A stretch of DNA of 64,000 bases from Archilochus colubris (Eukaryota > Chordata > Aves > Apodiformes > Trochilidae), in contig CM041083.1 in NCBI GenBank assembly GCA_023079485.1, positions 109,905,554 to 109,969,553 on the forward strand, in the 5' to 3' direction. The translations under genes were made by a program, and so were the position numbers. Under the pieces are notes generated by a model, which was not told where the DNA came from, did no database searches, and saw nothing but the letters and a program-made list of their open reading frames with translations. Below are positions 1-12,407 of this stretch, piece after piece. Numbering within the stretch: position 1 is the stretch's first letter; each line of letters opens with the position of its first letter.

Positions 1-3000
1 AAACCATTGTAGGTGATGAGGCAATAGCAAATGCCTTCTTCAGACGTTTGATATACATCTGAACCGTAATTTGGCAGAACCTTCACAAAGCCTGAACAAG
101 TAGGTCAGGTATTTGAGCATTTATCTATTTTATTTATTCTGTGATGGGTGTACAGGGCTAGCGTGAGATATTTTTTTTAAGGGAAGCGCAGTGCTGTTCA
201 ATGTAAAGCAGATTAGAGGATGTAGATTAAAACTGAAATGCAGCAGGGAACCCAGCAACAGCTCTTACTAGAATAGGCCAGGTATCCACCCTATTGATCT
301 CATCATCACATATAACAATATTAGGGGGAATTTCTTAGCTGACTGGTCTTACTGAACTGTGCATGAGTCTTCCCAAAGTGATGCCCTAGGTCCCACTTGC
401 CTGACTCACTGAGTAGTGCAGAAGACAAACCACTAAAAAACTTGGGGAACAGTTCTGGATTGGCAGAGGATAGACCAGATAATCTAATAGTTTTGAGCTT
501 TTTTTTTTTTTTTTTTTTTTTTAATGTCTCTAAATTTGGATTGAAAAGCTTTCTGTTTCAGCTCACAGCAGAGGTATGAGACAAACTATTCCTAGATATC
601 TACACTTTACTCTACTCCGGAACATGTAGGACATTAGGAAAGAATAATTCCTTAACACATCTCATTAAAAATTGTTCTTTCCATGAGGCATACAAACCTT
701 CTGCCCATTATGAGATTTATATGTTGATTTTTTTTTTGATCTCTGAAACCCTTTATGTGTCTGTGTTACTAGCCACAACAATGCAGACTTACATTGCTGT
801 ACAACTAATGCAATACAGTATTTCTTGTTCCTAGTGTTATTGTGACATGATTTTCCTTTGAGGGAATTTTCATGCAGTGGGATCCTATAAACAATGAAGA
901 CATTGACTTAAAGTTTATGTGAAATAGCAGATATTGGAATAGTTATGAATAATTATAACAATGAATCATAGTTTTTAGGAAGGTCAAGAAAGGATGAAGT
1001 CAAGCAAGAGAAAGCATGGTAGTGGTGTTTTTCACTGTGTGAAGGGACTAAGGCTTTTGTGAGCCAAGGCAAATTGTCTGCTTGGGCTCACTAAACCCTG
1101 TAAGTGGTGATAATATTGAGACCCAGGCTTAGCTGACTTCTCATGAATTGCCCTTGGGTTCCTGCCAAAATGGAATTTTCTGCTTCTGAAAACCAATTCC
1201 TGCTATTGCCAAGAATGGAAGTTAAAATGAAGAATGAAGGAATTTCACAGTTCTGTGGAGAGCCAAATCTACCAATAATGGGGCTGCTCAGGAGAGCTAC
1301 TGGGGGGCAGAGGCTCTTCTAATGGTTGAAGCACAAACATGTGGATTCTGGATTTGAAGAAACTTTATTTGAAACTCTTTGGCCTGCACCTTTGACTGGA
1401 GGACTTGCTAGGGGAAGTGTTCTCCTGGAGGAACTTAGACATTGAACAAGAGCAGTACTTTCCCATCTTACATTCAGCTTATTTGTTTTGAATCTTTATG
1501 ATAGCCCAGGAAAGTGGAAATCAGCTGAAACCAAGTGGTTTGTAGCAGGTTATGTTGTCTGAGGACAACAACTGGGTGACAGCTATTCCTCCTCACCTGG
1601 TAGGTTTGTACCTTAGCCAAAGAGCTTCAGTTGAGTGCTCTCTGCACAGCTGTGCTGTTTGTGCCTCTGGAATTTGGGAAGGGAGAGGGCACATGCACAT
1701 GGCAACAGCTGCTCTCAAAAGGCTCTGAAATAACTGTTTATGGAAGAGACAGACAACATGTTGAATGCCATCAGCAGGGAAGAAGTGGGAAATGGAACAG
1801 ATCCTACCCATGTCAACCACCACTTTAGGTAGTTAAAGATTTTTTTAAATCTTAGTTTACATGAATCCCAGGTGAAGAACCCTGGTCTCTCTCAGATGTG
1901 TATACAAAGATGGAAGGAATGTTTGTGTTTTTATTGCTAGTTTTTTAATGCTGTGTCCACTTATAAAGCAGGTAAGTTCAGTGAGGTTTGTAGCGTATTT
2001 TTTTGACTCTTCTGTTAACAAGGAATGGAAATATCAGCATTCACCCTGAGACCTCTCTTGCTTTAAAACAGTCAAATGATCTTCACATGTGCCTGTTGAT
2101 TGACTTCTTCCAAAACCTTTTGTTCTTTCTACTAGCTCTAAGCATTACTTGCAAGTAAGTTCTTAATGTCACCTCTGACCTGCATTTGATCAAGTTATTA
2201 GTACACAGCTACTTTTAATTAGATGAAAGAAAAGGGCCTTGTGACAGGGAAAACAAGAGGAAAAAAAAGTCATTCTGCTAGCTGGGTGAATCAAACCATT
2301 TTTCTATCATACCAGCTAATGTGTCATCTTTGTATGTTCTTTCAGATTCCTGCTTTGTTGCAGACTTGTTCATCTTCCCGAGTAGTACTTCACAGTACTT
2401 CACTTTTCATAGAACTCCCTTGGCTTTAGCTCTTGTATTCCACATGTATGTAGTAAGCTCTGATCATTTTTTACCAGATATATTTTGGTAAATAAAATGG
2501 ATTTTTTAATAACATTTTTGTAACAGTTATAACTGGTGACCTGTGACCACAGCTGTCCTTGGCCATGCTGCATTGTCACAGTCATGGGTGACAGCAGTGA
2601 AGTAGTTGAGGTGGTTGGATGGTTTGAATGAACTTTTAAAATCAAAAAAGTTTCAAAATAAGAAGGAAAATTTGACCCAAGTTTCCCTGGTGCATTTATT
2701 TGTTTGTTTGTTTCTTTGGTTATTTATTGGCAACAGAAATGGAGAGCAGGAACACCAAATCTTGTAAAAACAAAACTCTTCACTTAACATTTTCAGGGAA
2801 GGAGTGAGTGTTAGAAGTCCTTTGCCACCAGCAAAGTACCAAAATTGCTCTGATTTTGCAATCTCTTCTACTGCCCTTAGGATAAGGAACGCTGTCTGTA
2901 GTACAGTCTTCTCCTCACTTGTGGTTTGAGTAAAGTGGATCCTAGGGGTTTGGGGACTGGAAATATCATTAGGAGGGAGCTGGACAAGGCAGCTGCTGGG

Positions 3001-5888
3001 CTCTAGCAACACTCAGTCCTGCAGAGGCTCCTGGGAGGCAGCTGCTGGGGCACAGGGGTGATGGCTGCACCACATCAGGGAGAGCATGCGTTTGTCGGGA
3101 CGGTCAGAAACCAGGAGCACAGCACCAAGGATATGGCTCTTCATCTGGAAGATTGCTGACACACAGAGCACTCACTGACTTCATTTGCCCAATGTGAGCC
3201 CTGGTGCCAAATCTTATACTCTTCAAGCATTTACTTCCCCAGTGGACAAATATTGTTTGATATTTCTTCTGGTTTTACCTTCCTGTACTTGTTCTCCATA
3301 GCCTCCTTTTCCTCATGTGAAGCCAAGAGCTGTACGTGGACATCTCCCCATTCAGTTTTTCCCTTCCTAGTAGGTACAATTCCTAAAGTGGTTTTCTCAT
3401 TGTGTTTAGATTGTGTGCCACCATGGAGTGCCTGGCACTACATTTGATCCAGTGACCTGGCTACATTGCACCACAGCTCTCCTTTGGTTTACATAGCCAT
3501 AGAAATGGGATGTGGGGCAGGCTGACATATACCTTGGTGTCACCTGATTCTGGGTGGTGTTAAAGCCTAGCCAAGGAGCTCCCTGGACTCAGAAATTAGG
3601 AAAAAACCCAAATCCTCCATCTGAAAAACAGTTTACGTGGCTCAGTTCAAAATCTGTTCTTAGCTGCATGGCCCGTTTCCCTGTGCTTGTACAGTGCACC
3701 AACAATTTTCTCCAAAAGACTTTGTGTGACAGAAGTCCATTTTTGTCACAGAAACAGCCTGAAGTGAAAGACTTTACCAAAAATGTTTCATTTTAAAGAA
3801 AAATCCATTTTCATTTCCTAAAAAGGAGCAGCACTTCAATCTTAAAATTTGGCTTGGATGAGACTATCTGAATGCTGCCTTTGCTATAAAACATAATTTC
3901 TTTAAAAAATGTCACTTTGAAGAATATGGAGAAATATAATTTTCAGCTAAACTGAACAGTATTGGAATAATGACAATTCTAAGTTCTGGGCTGCAACATG
4001 GGTTTACAGACTGTGTTGCATATTTAGTCATGCTGTAACTAAGCTACTGTTTTCCCTCCTCCACAAGAAGTGGCTGACTGTAAGCTAACTTCTGGAAAAA
4101 TAGCTTTTTTATCAATAGAAGTTGCCTTAGGGCATCAAAATTATGAAGAATTCTGTAGGTGAAGATCTTACATATTTTAAAAAATAATTTAATCTCCTTG
4201 CTGGGTATTTGAAAAGTAAAACCAAGTGTTTCTGATTTACTCTCCGAATAGTGCTCAGCCAATAAAGTATGTTACATTACCAGTCCCAGAAGTCAATGTG
4301 TCTGTAACCAGTCAAGCTGTATCACTCAGAAACATGACTGAGTAAAGTTGGCACTGGCCTCAATTTCAGCTCTAAGAATTGCTGCACTATGGTCTTCTGT
4401 ATTATCTTAACAGATACCAATCTGGTTACAGTATGTGATCAGGATTATGCAGAAGTCTCCTCTGTAAGTAAGAAATTCCTGAGGCAAAAATTCAGGAATC
4501 CAAATCTTGTTTGGATTATTCTTAAGGGTTATTGAATAATTTTGAAATTTGGTGTCAGGTTTATCATCAGAGCAATCTTCCATGAAGGTATATAAGCACA
4601 TGTAGTGTTGGAATCATTGCATTACTTTATCTGAAATTGCCAGTTACTTGTGAATATGCTGTGGATCTTGTACAGAAACTTGCCAGTCATATCAGTTTGT
4701 TATTGTGGACAATCCTACAAAGTATAGCTAAAGATTACTGAGAATGAAGAAAGCAGGGGAGCAAAAGTAGCTGCAGAATGAGTCCTGCTGACTAGCTGGG
4801 TCTAAGTCTTGCTTTCCAGCAATCTGTATGCCAGTGGAGGAGCAGTCACAGAAAGAAAACACATCTCTGAGGTACAGCCAATAATCCTCACATTACATGC
4901 TGAAATCAAGCCTGTTTTATTGTGATCCTAATCTCAGTCCACCACTTCCACGTGTAAACATTGTGCTCACGTCTGCAGAGAGGACAGCTTCCTGCACTGA
5001 CCAAAGGCCAGCCCTGCAGCAGATAAGGAGTGTGAGCACTCCTGAGCAGTATTAATCTATTGACTTCACTTCTTCTGTCTTTTTCCTTAAACCATTTATG
5101 TCTCAACCAAAGCAGCTATTCAGATGATTGGCATAGTCTGAAGGTTCCTCAGAGAGTCCCTCCTTTTTACAAAGACTGTATTACAAACATTAAATCAGTA
5201 ATTATATACAAAATTAGATGCTGGGCACAGAGCCTATCTCTAAATCAAACTGGCGTGAGGCAGGGTGGTGTTACTGGAACAGTCTCAAATTCAAGTTATG
5301 AACCATGACTTGGCTCAAATTCTCTCCTTAGTCTTCAGTCATTAGGTTTGATATAAACAGGCATTCTGCAAGGACACACTGGAATTTCCAATTTATTTTT
5401 GATCAAACTATCCATAGAACGGGACAGGAAAGTTTTGGCTATTCAGAGACAAGTTCTGCTATTACCAAGATTTCCTTAGGACCATAAATATAACTATTCC
5501 AATTGAATGTGCTAGTGATTGTCTTAGGAAATGTAAATTTGAAATTTACTGGTAGATGAGACTGACATTTATTAGGGTGCAACTACATTAGTGGTCTCCT
5601 GATCACTGACACTTTCCACACTTTGGCTCATGGCACATACAAGTCTATGAGTAAACAAACTGGCTTCCTTTTGGATTAAATGAAACCAGACAATGAGTTC
5701 CAGTGTTTCTCTTAATGCTCTCCAATTATTTCTACATATTCAGTCCCCAGGCCCAGACTGAAACTAGCCTGAAGTAAATTTACTTGAAGCACGTATCATC
5801 TGCACATCAGATACTCAAAACCATTTTTTCACTCTGTAAGTCCACTCTTATCAGGCTACATTGTTGTTAATGTCAATGTAACCTTAGA
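1..5888. other. Unique non-coding sequence, no recognised gene
   Basis: No recognisable protein, RNA gene or CR1 match was seen on either strand. Open frames are short (longest about 119 codons, minus strand 2653-3012) and resemble no family I know. Stops are frequent in all frames. The stretch contains a poly-T run at 499-522 and a short (TTTG)n run near 2696-2713. Intergenic or intronic DNA is the most economical reading. Confidence 0.65.
499..522. repeat. Poly-T homopolymer, 24 T
   Basis: An uninterrupted run of 24 T residues. No retroelement body was seen directly on either side, so it is listed as a simple repeat rather than the tail of a minus-strand insertion. Its length is likely to vary between individuals and to be error-prone in sequencing. 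Confidence 0.9.
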
Positions 5889-7055
5889 TTGACAGATTGG
5901 CAAATGGGGCCCTCATCTACAGGAATGGCCAGAAGGAGGATACATGGAACTAAAGGCCTCTTGCTTTGACCTTGGTGCCAGGAAAGGTTACAGAGCTGTT
6001 GAGCTTGAGTGTTATTATGGAGCACGTGCATGGCAACCAGGGGATCAGGTCCAGTCAGCATGGGTCCATATAAGATAGGTCTTGCTTGATGAAACTATGA
6101 CAATGTGACCTGCTTAACAAATGAGGGAAAGGCTGTGGATGTTGTTTACCTTCATAAAACCTTTGGCACTGTTTCCCATAGCATTTTGTCTGGAGAAAAT
6201 GGCTACATATGGCTTAGACCAGTGTACTCTTTGCTGGGTAAAAAAACTGCCTGGATGGCTGGGCCCAAAGAGTTGTGGTGAATGGAGCTAAATCAAATTG
6301 ATGGCTGGTCACAAGTGGTGTTCCCCAGGGCTCAGTTTCAGGGACAGTTCTCTTCAATATCTCTATCAATGCTCTGGACAAATGGATCGAGTGTTCCTTC
6401 TGTAAGTTTGCAGATCACACCATGTTGGGCCCAAGTGTTGATCTGCCTGAGGGAAGAAAGACACTACAGGGGACCTGGACAGGCTGGATCAATGGGCTGA
6501 AGTCATTTGTATGAGGTTCAACTAGGCCAAATTTGGGGTCCTGTATTTGGGTAATAAAAACCCAACAGGCTTAGGGAAGAATGGCTGGAAAGCTGCCCAG
6601 AGGAAAAGGGCTATTGGTCAGTCAAACCTGGCTGAATATGAGCCAGCAGTGTGCCCAGGTGGCTAAGAAGACCAGCAGCATCTTGGCTTGTATCAGGAAT
6701 AGTGTGGCCAGCAGGAGTAGGGAAGTGACTGTGTTTCTGTACTCAAAACTGATGAGCCTGCACCTCAAATACTGTGTTCAGTTTTTGACCCTTCACTACA
6801 TGAAGGACATTGAGGTGCTGGAGCATGTCCAGAGAAGGGCAATGAAGGTGACTGAGGATCTGGAAAACGATTCCTATGAGGAGAAGCTGAAGGAACTGGG
6901 ATTGTTTAGCCTGGAAAAAAAGGAGGCTGAGAGGAGACCTTATTGCTCTCTACAACTACCTGAAAGGAGGTTGTACTGAGGTGGAGGTCAGTCTCTTCCC
7001 CTAAGTAAAAAGTGACAGGATGAAAGGAAATGGCCTCAAGTTGGAGGTTGTATTT
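5889..7055 (+). mobile_element. CR1 non-LTR retrotransposon, 5'-truncated, 3' end missing
   Basis: This is a plus-strand fragment of the CR1 ORF2 region. It starts where the reverse-transcriptase domain begins (a degraded match to the stretch before the first RT motif) and runs through the RT core and C-terminal part. The frame 6581-6979 is recognisably CR1: it contains [12 protein letters not shown], then [16 protein letters not shown], then [14 protein letters not shown]. The copy is dead. Frames are broken throughout, and the catalytic FADD box reads F-A-D-H at 6407-6418, so the second aspartate is replaced by histidine. The last 200 or so bases of the element are absent, and an inverted CR1 3' end takes their place from 7056. 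CR1 moved by target-primed reverse transcription, which explains the missing 5' end. No target-site duplication was seen. The exact 5' boundary is uncertain by some tens of bases. Confidence 0.9.
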
Positions 7056-7330
7056 AGAATCATAGAATTATAGAATCATAGAATTTTCAGGGTTGGAAGG
7101 GACCTTTAAGATCATCCAGTTCCAACCCCCCTGCCCTGGGCAGGGACACTAGATCAAGTTGCTCAGAGCCCTCTCCAGCCTGGCCTTAAAGACTTCCAGG
7201 GATGGGGCTTCCACAACCTCTCTGGGCAACCTGTGCCAGTGTCTCACCACCCTCATTGTGAAGAACTTCTTCCTAACTTCCAGTCTAAATCTACCCTTCT
7301 CTAGTTTGAATCCATTCCCCCTAATCCAAT
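7056..7330 (-). mobile_element. CR1 3'-end fragment, minus strand, abutting a plus-strand CR1
   Basis: Read on the minus strand this is the conserved non-coding 3' end of CR1. It covers the segment after the RT frame, the GGTTGGAACTGGATGATCTT region, and a tail of repeated ATTCTATGATTCT-like units at 7056-7085. The tail touches the broken end of the plus-strand copy at 5889-7055. Its body begins at roughly the consensus position where the plus copy stops. It carries no coding capacity. Chicken-type CR1 copies are commonly truncated to this length. The junction suggests insertion into, or recombination with, the older plus-strand element. Confidence 0.93.
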
Positions 7331-8697
7331 AAATAGCATTTCTACCAGAAGACCCATATGTTTGAATACCATTTCATTGCTAAACCAGGCTTTTTAGGCT
7401 CTGTGCTTTTTGCTTTGCCAGCTCTCTTTCAAATTTTCCTCATGCATGTGTAACCAGCCATCTTCAGATTGTGTAGAATTAGGCCATGTGTTTAAAGGAC
7501 TTCCAGGATTTTCTTGATTGCACCTTAAGTTATGGGAACAGTTACAAGTGGCTTGAGAGGAAAGATGAACATCCAACATGACTCAGAAGCTCTGCAGACC
7601 CTGGTTTTACGTGTTTCAGTAAGCAGTCAGGTGACATTGTTAGAGTATTGAACTACATGCTCAGCAAACACATGTAAAGTAACAGACAAGTTTTTTATGT
7701 GCTATCACCACCATCATGGGATTAATCACTGCCTACTAGTTGCAAGCAGGACGGCCTCAACTATACTATCTGATTTGCCATTCACTGAAATACTTTTAAC
7801 CTTTTCACTACAACTTACTCTGAGGTAAATAGAGGCTGAGTGTCCACTTCTCTTCAGATGAGTCTTTTTTGAAAGGCTGTGGCTAAGCACCATAAGGGGA
7901 TGCAAAACTGAATGTTTTTCTCTGTGTGGTAATAACAAAATGCCCTTAATTTGCCCAAAACTTTATTTTAACAACTTGTCTGCTAAGTGTATATTATTTA
8001 AAAAAAAAAAAAAAAAAGTCCTTGTTTTCCCAAGCGCTCAGTGATAACTCTTTAGTGTAGCTGTAATAATTACTATTGCAATTGCGTAAAGCTTGGTTGT
8101 TTATCACAGATGTGATAGTGTCACAGACCTGGACCACCCTGTCAGCTTGTCAGCTTTAAAATATTACTTCTGGAATAATGAAAAATTGCCAGCTTCTCAG
8201 TATAGCTTTTTGATTTATGGGCAGCTCCTTGGAGATTGATTAGTTGTTTTGTTTTGTTACCTGGAATGAATGATGAATATTTTAAAAAATACTTAATGTT
8301 GGACCCAGTGCAAATGAGATAATTTTACAGTGACTTGTTTAGTTGTTTTCAGAATAATTGGACATTATTACCTGCCCACCATGCGTGAACCATAGGTCTC
8401 TGGAGGGGCTAAATAGCTTCAGTTGATGTTTCCTTAATATTTCAATGTAGTTCATCTGCACTGCTCATACAGGAGCTTTTACCAGATGGTTAACAAGCCC
8501 TGTAATGACATTTCACATTTCCCGTCTATTACTCACCAATGGAAAATGGTACAATTTTATTTGCTGATCGCCATAACTTATGACTGACTCACTTGTGTAC
8601 CTGTACTAAAGAATCATGGCCAAGTGGCCCAGTGAGGTTAAATTGAAAGAGAGTTTGCTCTTTCCTTGCATGGGATTAAGACTGACGTCTACAGTAT
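7331..8697. other. Unique AT-rich non-coding sequence
   Basis: No gene or transposon was recognised. A run of 18 A lies at 8000-8017. From about 8040 onward the sequence is repeat-free and AT-rich, with homeodomain-type cores such as TAATAATTA at 8064-8072. By eye the density of such cores is not clearly above what this base composition predicts. The block is discussed as a possible conserved non-coding element. Confidence 0.5.
8000..8017. repeat. Poly-A homopolymer, 18 A
   Basis: A run of 18 A residues. No recognisable retroelement or processed pseudogene lies immediately upstream, so it is called only as a simple repeat. Confidence 0.85.
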
Positions 8698-8820
8698 TCA
8701 TAGAAACATAAAATCGTTTTGGTTGGAAAAGACCTTTAAGATCATCAAGTCCAACTGTTAACCCAGCACTACCAAGGCCATCGCTAAACCATGCCCCTAA
8801 GCACCACAGCTACACACTGA
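8698..8820 (-). mobile_element. Old CR1 3'-end relic, minus strand
   Basis: On the plus strand it reads as a degraded TCATAGAA start, then GGTTGGAAAAGACCTTTAAG, then ATCATCAAGTCCAAC, followed by GTTAACCCAGCACTACCAAGGCC. This is the inverted 3' end of an older CR1 subfamily, different from the copies at 7.1 and 21.1 kb, which lack the GTTAACCCA segment. It is short and diverged, has no coding content and keeps only a trace of the tail. Confidence 0.85.
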
Positions 8821-11235
8821 ATCAAATAACTTGCTCTCTTTTTTATGATGTAAGAACAAATCCTGGGAAAGAACCTATGATTTATGTACATTTTCCTGAG
8901 ATTATTTGGCAAATAAGACAGCTGGATAGCCACCCTGAGAGTGGTTATTTTTTTAAATTCATGAAGAATCCATTATGGTTTAAAACTACCTTTTGGCCTC
9001 TGGTTCTGCAGGTGGAAGTGGGAAAAGTAATAGCTGCGAGGCCATGGATAGCTGTTTCTGAAAAATGTACTATTTGTTCAATTCCTAAACGTCAAGGCAT
9101 GTCCCTCTTCTCTCCTTTGGCTTCCCTGGTTTCGTCCATGTTTTTTCAGCCCCTGCAATGCAACCTCCTGGAAACCAGGAGCTGCCTCGGGGCATTGCCC
9201 ACAGCAGGGAAGCATCACTGCTCTCTGTCTTCTCAGCTGCTGGGAGACAGCTGGGAACAGAGGTCATCTCTCCTTCCGTGCTCTTTGTGCAGGGGGGAGT
9301 CAAGGGCAACACATAATCCAAACTTGTCTTTGTCTCCACAGGGCAGTATTTAAGCAGTGTGTTTTTAATAGTTTCTTTTTACTGAAGAGCTTCATGATGC
9401 AGCTTATACAAATAGACCTTTTAGACATGCAGTGTTCTGGTATCTAATAACCTGTTAGCATTTTATTTGTCACCAAAGACATTCAGGATGGAGGGGTGTA
9501 GGAAAAGGCCACTTCTGAGGAGACATTCAGAAAACTTCTGTTTCAAAACCTAATTTTGCCTGTGTGCTGTCACCGGGAGCTGTGTGCACACCGGGAGCTG
9601 GATCTGTAGGCAGACTAAAAGACTGTGTTCTGTTCCTGCTATCCTTGTTATTCTCTGAATCCACACTCCTCTGTCTTCCTTTTTCACCTCCATACCATTT
9701 CCAGTTTGACCTTGTTGTCTCTCCTCTCGGCTGTTCACATTAGATGAATGCTCCTACATCCATGTTTGTTCTCTACCAGTCTAGATTTGGAAACTCTTCT
9801 TCCCTATTTAACCTTCATCCTCTGGCAAAGAAAGGTGCTACTACAACAAAGCACCTGGACTGCAACCCTGGAATCATCCAGAGCCAAATCTCCCACAGAT
9901 ATGAATGAGCATTAAGCAGAAACTTTCTCTGGAGAGCCAAAAAACCCCTCCATACTGCAAACCTCAAAATTCTACTCAGGACCGTTTAAAAACTTAAGAA
10001 GTAAATACAAGAGACCCTTAGCAATTTCAGTGTGTCTCAAGAAGAGAATGCACACATCACCAGTGGCTTCAGACACTTTTTTAAGTGGAAAAGCTTCCAT
10101 AATCTGAAGAAGTGGACCGTGTATTGACCTGGGAACCCTGCAGGAGGAAGCCTTCCTCACTTTCTGTGCCTTGAGCAAGTTGCTGGATTGTCTCAAGATC
10201 ACTGCACTTTTTCATAACCTGATCCCAGAAAAATCTTTTGTTATAACATTTCCTTCCTGGCTAATGTCTGCCTTGCAATGTAGATACTTGATGTGTGGAT
10301 TACACTTCTCCCCAGTTTTCTTTCTTTGCTCATTAAGTGTTTGGCCTCTTAGGGTTTTCTTGACTTGAATCTTTAGAATCTTGATGAACACAGCTATGTC
10401 TAGGAGTCCTTGTGATAAATATGTATGTTAGGAAATAATTCTGTTATGCTGGCAAAGAAATGTGTGTAAGATCACTGTTGCTTATTCTTTGAGTTGTGCT
10501 TTGAGTTGATTTGGTCTGTGTTATCTCCATCCCTGTCTTCTCATAAGCCTTTGGGCCATGACTACCAACTTACTTTATCAAATGCCTTGTTGGAGTCTTA
10601 AAGTATTACTGAAGTCTGCTATGAAAATTTGGCATGGTAGAAAGCAAAGAGAAGACCATATTTAGAGTATCATTGTATTATTTTGATGTCTGAAAATCAA
10701 ACTGAAAGGAGACCCTTTTTCCACTTTCCTGTAAAAAGAAAAAATCTTTAAAAAGTACATTTTTATTTATAATAGAGGCTGCTTCTTTAGCTGGAAAGAA
10801 TTTTTCCCCTCTCACTAGGAATATAAATAATTTGAGCAGAAAAGAACAGAGAAGCCACATTAATCATGTATGTATGGATATATTTCATTTCAAAATTATT
10901 TTCTTAAATCTAAAAAACATTCATGACTGTCTTATTCAAGTACAGTAGTTTTCATAATATAGTGGACATATATAAGTATTTATTTCTTTCCTTAGAGACC
11001 TGGGTTTAAAAACATTTTTCTTTTTAATATCCAAAATTCATGTAAGGTTTAGGACTGACTTATGTTGAAGCCATAATTCTTAAAATGCCTGTGCATATGC
11101 TCAACTTCAGGAATGTAAGTCTCTTTCAGTTCAATAGAACAACTTTGTCTAGGTTAAATGGTTAAAGGAGATCAAAGCCTGAACCTAGCTTTCCAAATAG
11201 AAGTTACAAACGTTTGTTATAATGACCTAAGCCAT
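8821..11235. other. Unique non-coding sequence
   Basis: No recognised gene. A 158-codon open frame on the plus strand (8877-9353) and an overlapping minus-strand one (9085-9339) have no family resemblance. They lie in slightly more GC-rich sequence, where chance open frames lengthen. The stretch ends at the purine tract. Confidence 0.55.
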
Positions 11236-11504
11236 GAAAAAGAGAGGAGAGGAGAGGAGAGGAGAGGAGAGGAGAGGAGAGGAGAGGAGAGGAGAGGAGA
11301 GGAGAGGTGAGGAGAGGAGAGGAGAGGAGAGGAGAGGAGAGGAGAGGAGAGGAGAGGAGAGGAGAGGAGAGGAGAGGAGAGAGGAGAGAGGAAAAGAGAA
11401 AGGGGAAAGGGGAAAGGGGAAAGGAGAAGGAAGAAAGAAGAAAGAAGAAAGAAAAAAGAAAAAAGAAAAAAAAAAAGAAAAAAAGGGAAAAAAAGAAAAG
11501 AAAG
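11236..11504. repeat. 269-nt polypurine tract with (GGAGA)27 core
   Basis: Every base from 11236 to 11504 is A or G on the plus strand except one T at 11308. The core 11246-11380 is 27 pentamer units of GGAGA, the unit at 11306-11310 being GGTGA. It is followed by three GGGGAAA units (11402-11422) and then by A-rich GAA/AAAG sequence. Long mirror-like purine tracts can form intramolecular triplexes (H-DNA), and the G-runs give some quadruplex potential. Four overlapping open frames across it are products of the repeat and are not genes. The tract is probably length-polymorphic and a common place for assembly error. Confidence 0.97.
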
Positions 11505-12363
11505 CCTTTTTTAAAGTGACTGCTTTCAAATGGGTAAGACAGGATAAACTGAAGGTGAGAGGTGGAGCACAGACCCATGGTGTTTGTATGAGAGATCCCT
11601 GTGTGAAACACAGCTTTTGCAACAGAAGTGAGAGGCCAGTGGGGCAATAGAAACCGAGAAACATGGCAGAGAATGGAAAACAGCTGAGCTCGGTGAGGCT
11701 CAGAGTGTTTCCAACTTTGTCAAGTGAGTTTCAGGCTGTAAAAGGAGGTGGAGAACCACTCCTACACATAACACTCCTGACTGCTAGTTCCTTTGCAAGC
11801 CCAACTTTGCCATGCTTGTAAAAGCTTCAGTAGAGATCCCATTTCAGCCACTGAGAAGGGTTGGTAAAAGGTTAGTAAAAAATTGAGAAAATTACAAGGG
11901 CTTGATAGCCATTGTTTGAAGATGTATAGTGTCTTGTCTGCCTTTACCCACTCTTTACTGGAGTTCCAAGCAAAGACAAACAGCTGTAGGACCTCTGGCT
12001 CTGCGGTGAGCAGAGGAGAGGTTTCCAGAGCCACAGAAAGGAATTAAGCAGACAGTCACTGATGGATGCCCCTGATAGAGAGACATCCTTTCCTCTTTGT
12101 GCTGGTCAGAATTTTTTTCCATCTGCCTTTTCCACGGTGACAGCACTGTGAGGTTATCAGAGAGTTCATGCGGCTGCTAAACAAGTCAAGGGCTGATTTA
12201 AGGAGGGGGGTGCTGGAAACTTAAAAAAAATTAATTTCCTGTGGAAATATGTTTTGTGTCTTGGTGAAATAGCAGGACCTGAATATGCCTCTGGTTTTAA
12301 TAAAAGTGTTTAGGGTTTGGTTTTTGTTTTTTGTCAGCTGAAGAAAATTCAACCATTCTACTA

Positions 12364-12407
12364 CAACAATTCAACTACAAAGCATCAACAATTCTACTAC
12401 AAAGCAT
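12364..12407. repeat. 22-bp tandem duplication
   Basis: Two adjacent 22-bp units, CAACAATTCAACTACAAAGC followed by AT, and the same with one A-to-T change, sit head to tail at 12364-12385 and 12386-12407. A partial third copy (ATTCTACTA) lies just before. This is a minisatellite seed from replication slippage. Confidence 0.9.

Noticed and set aside
11204..11664. Overlapping open frames of up to 147 codons on both strands
   Set aside because: They encode only repetitive Arg/Glu/Gly or Ser/Leu runs produced by the GGAGA repeat and its flanks.
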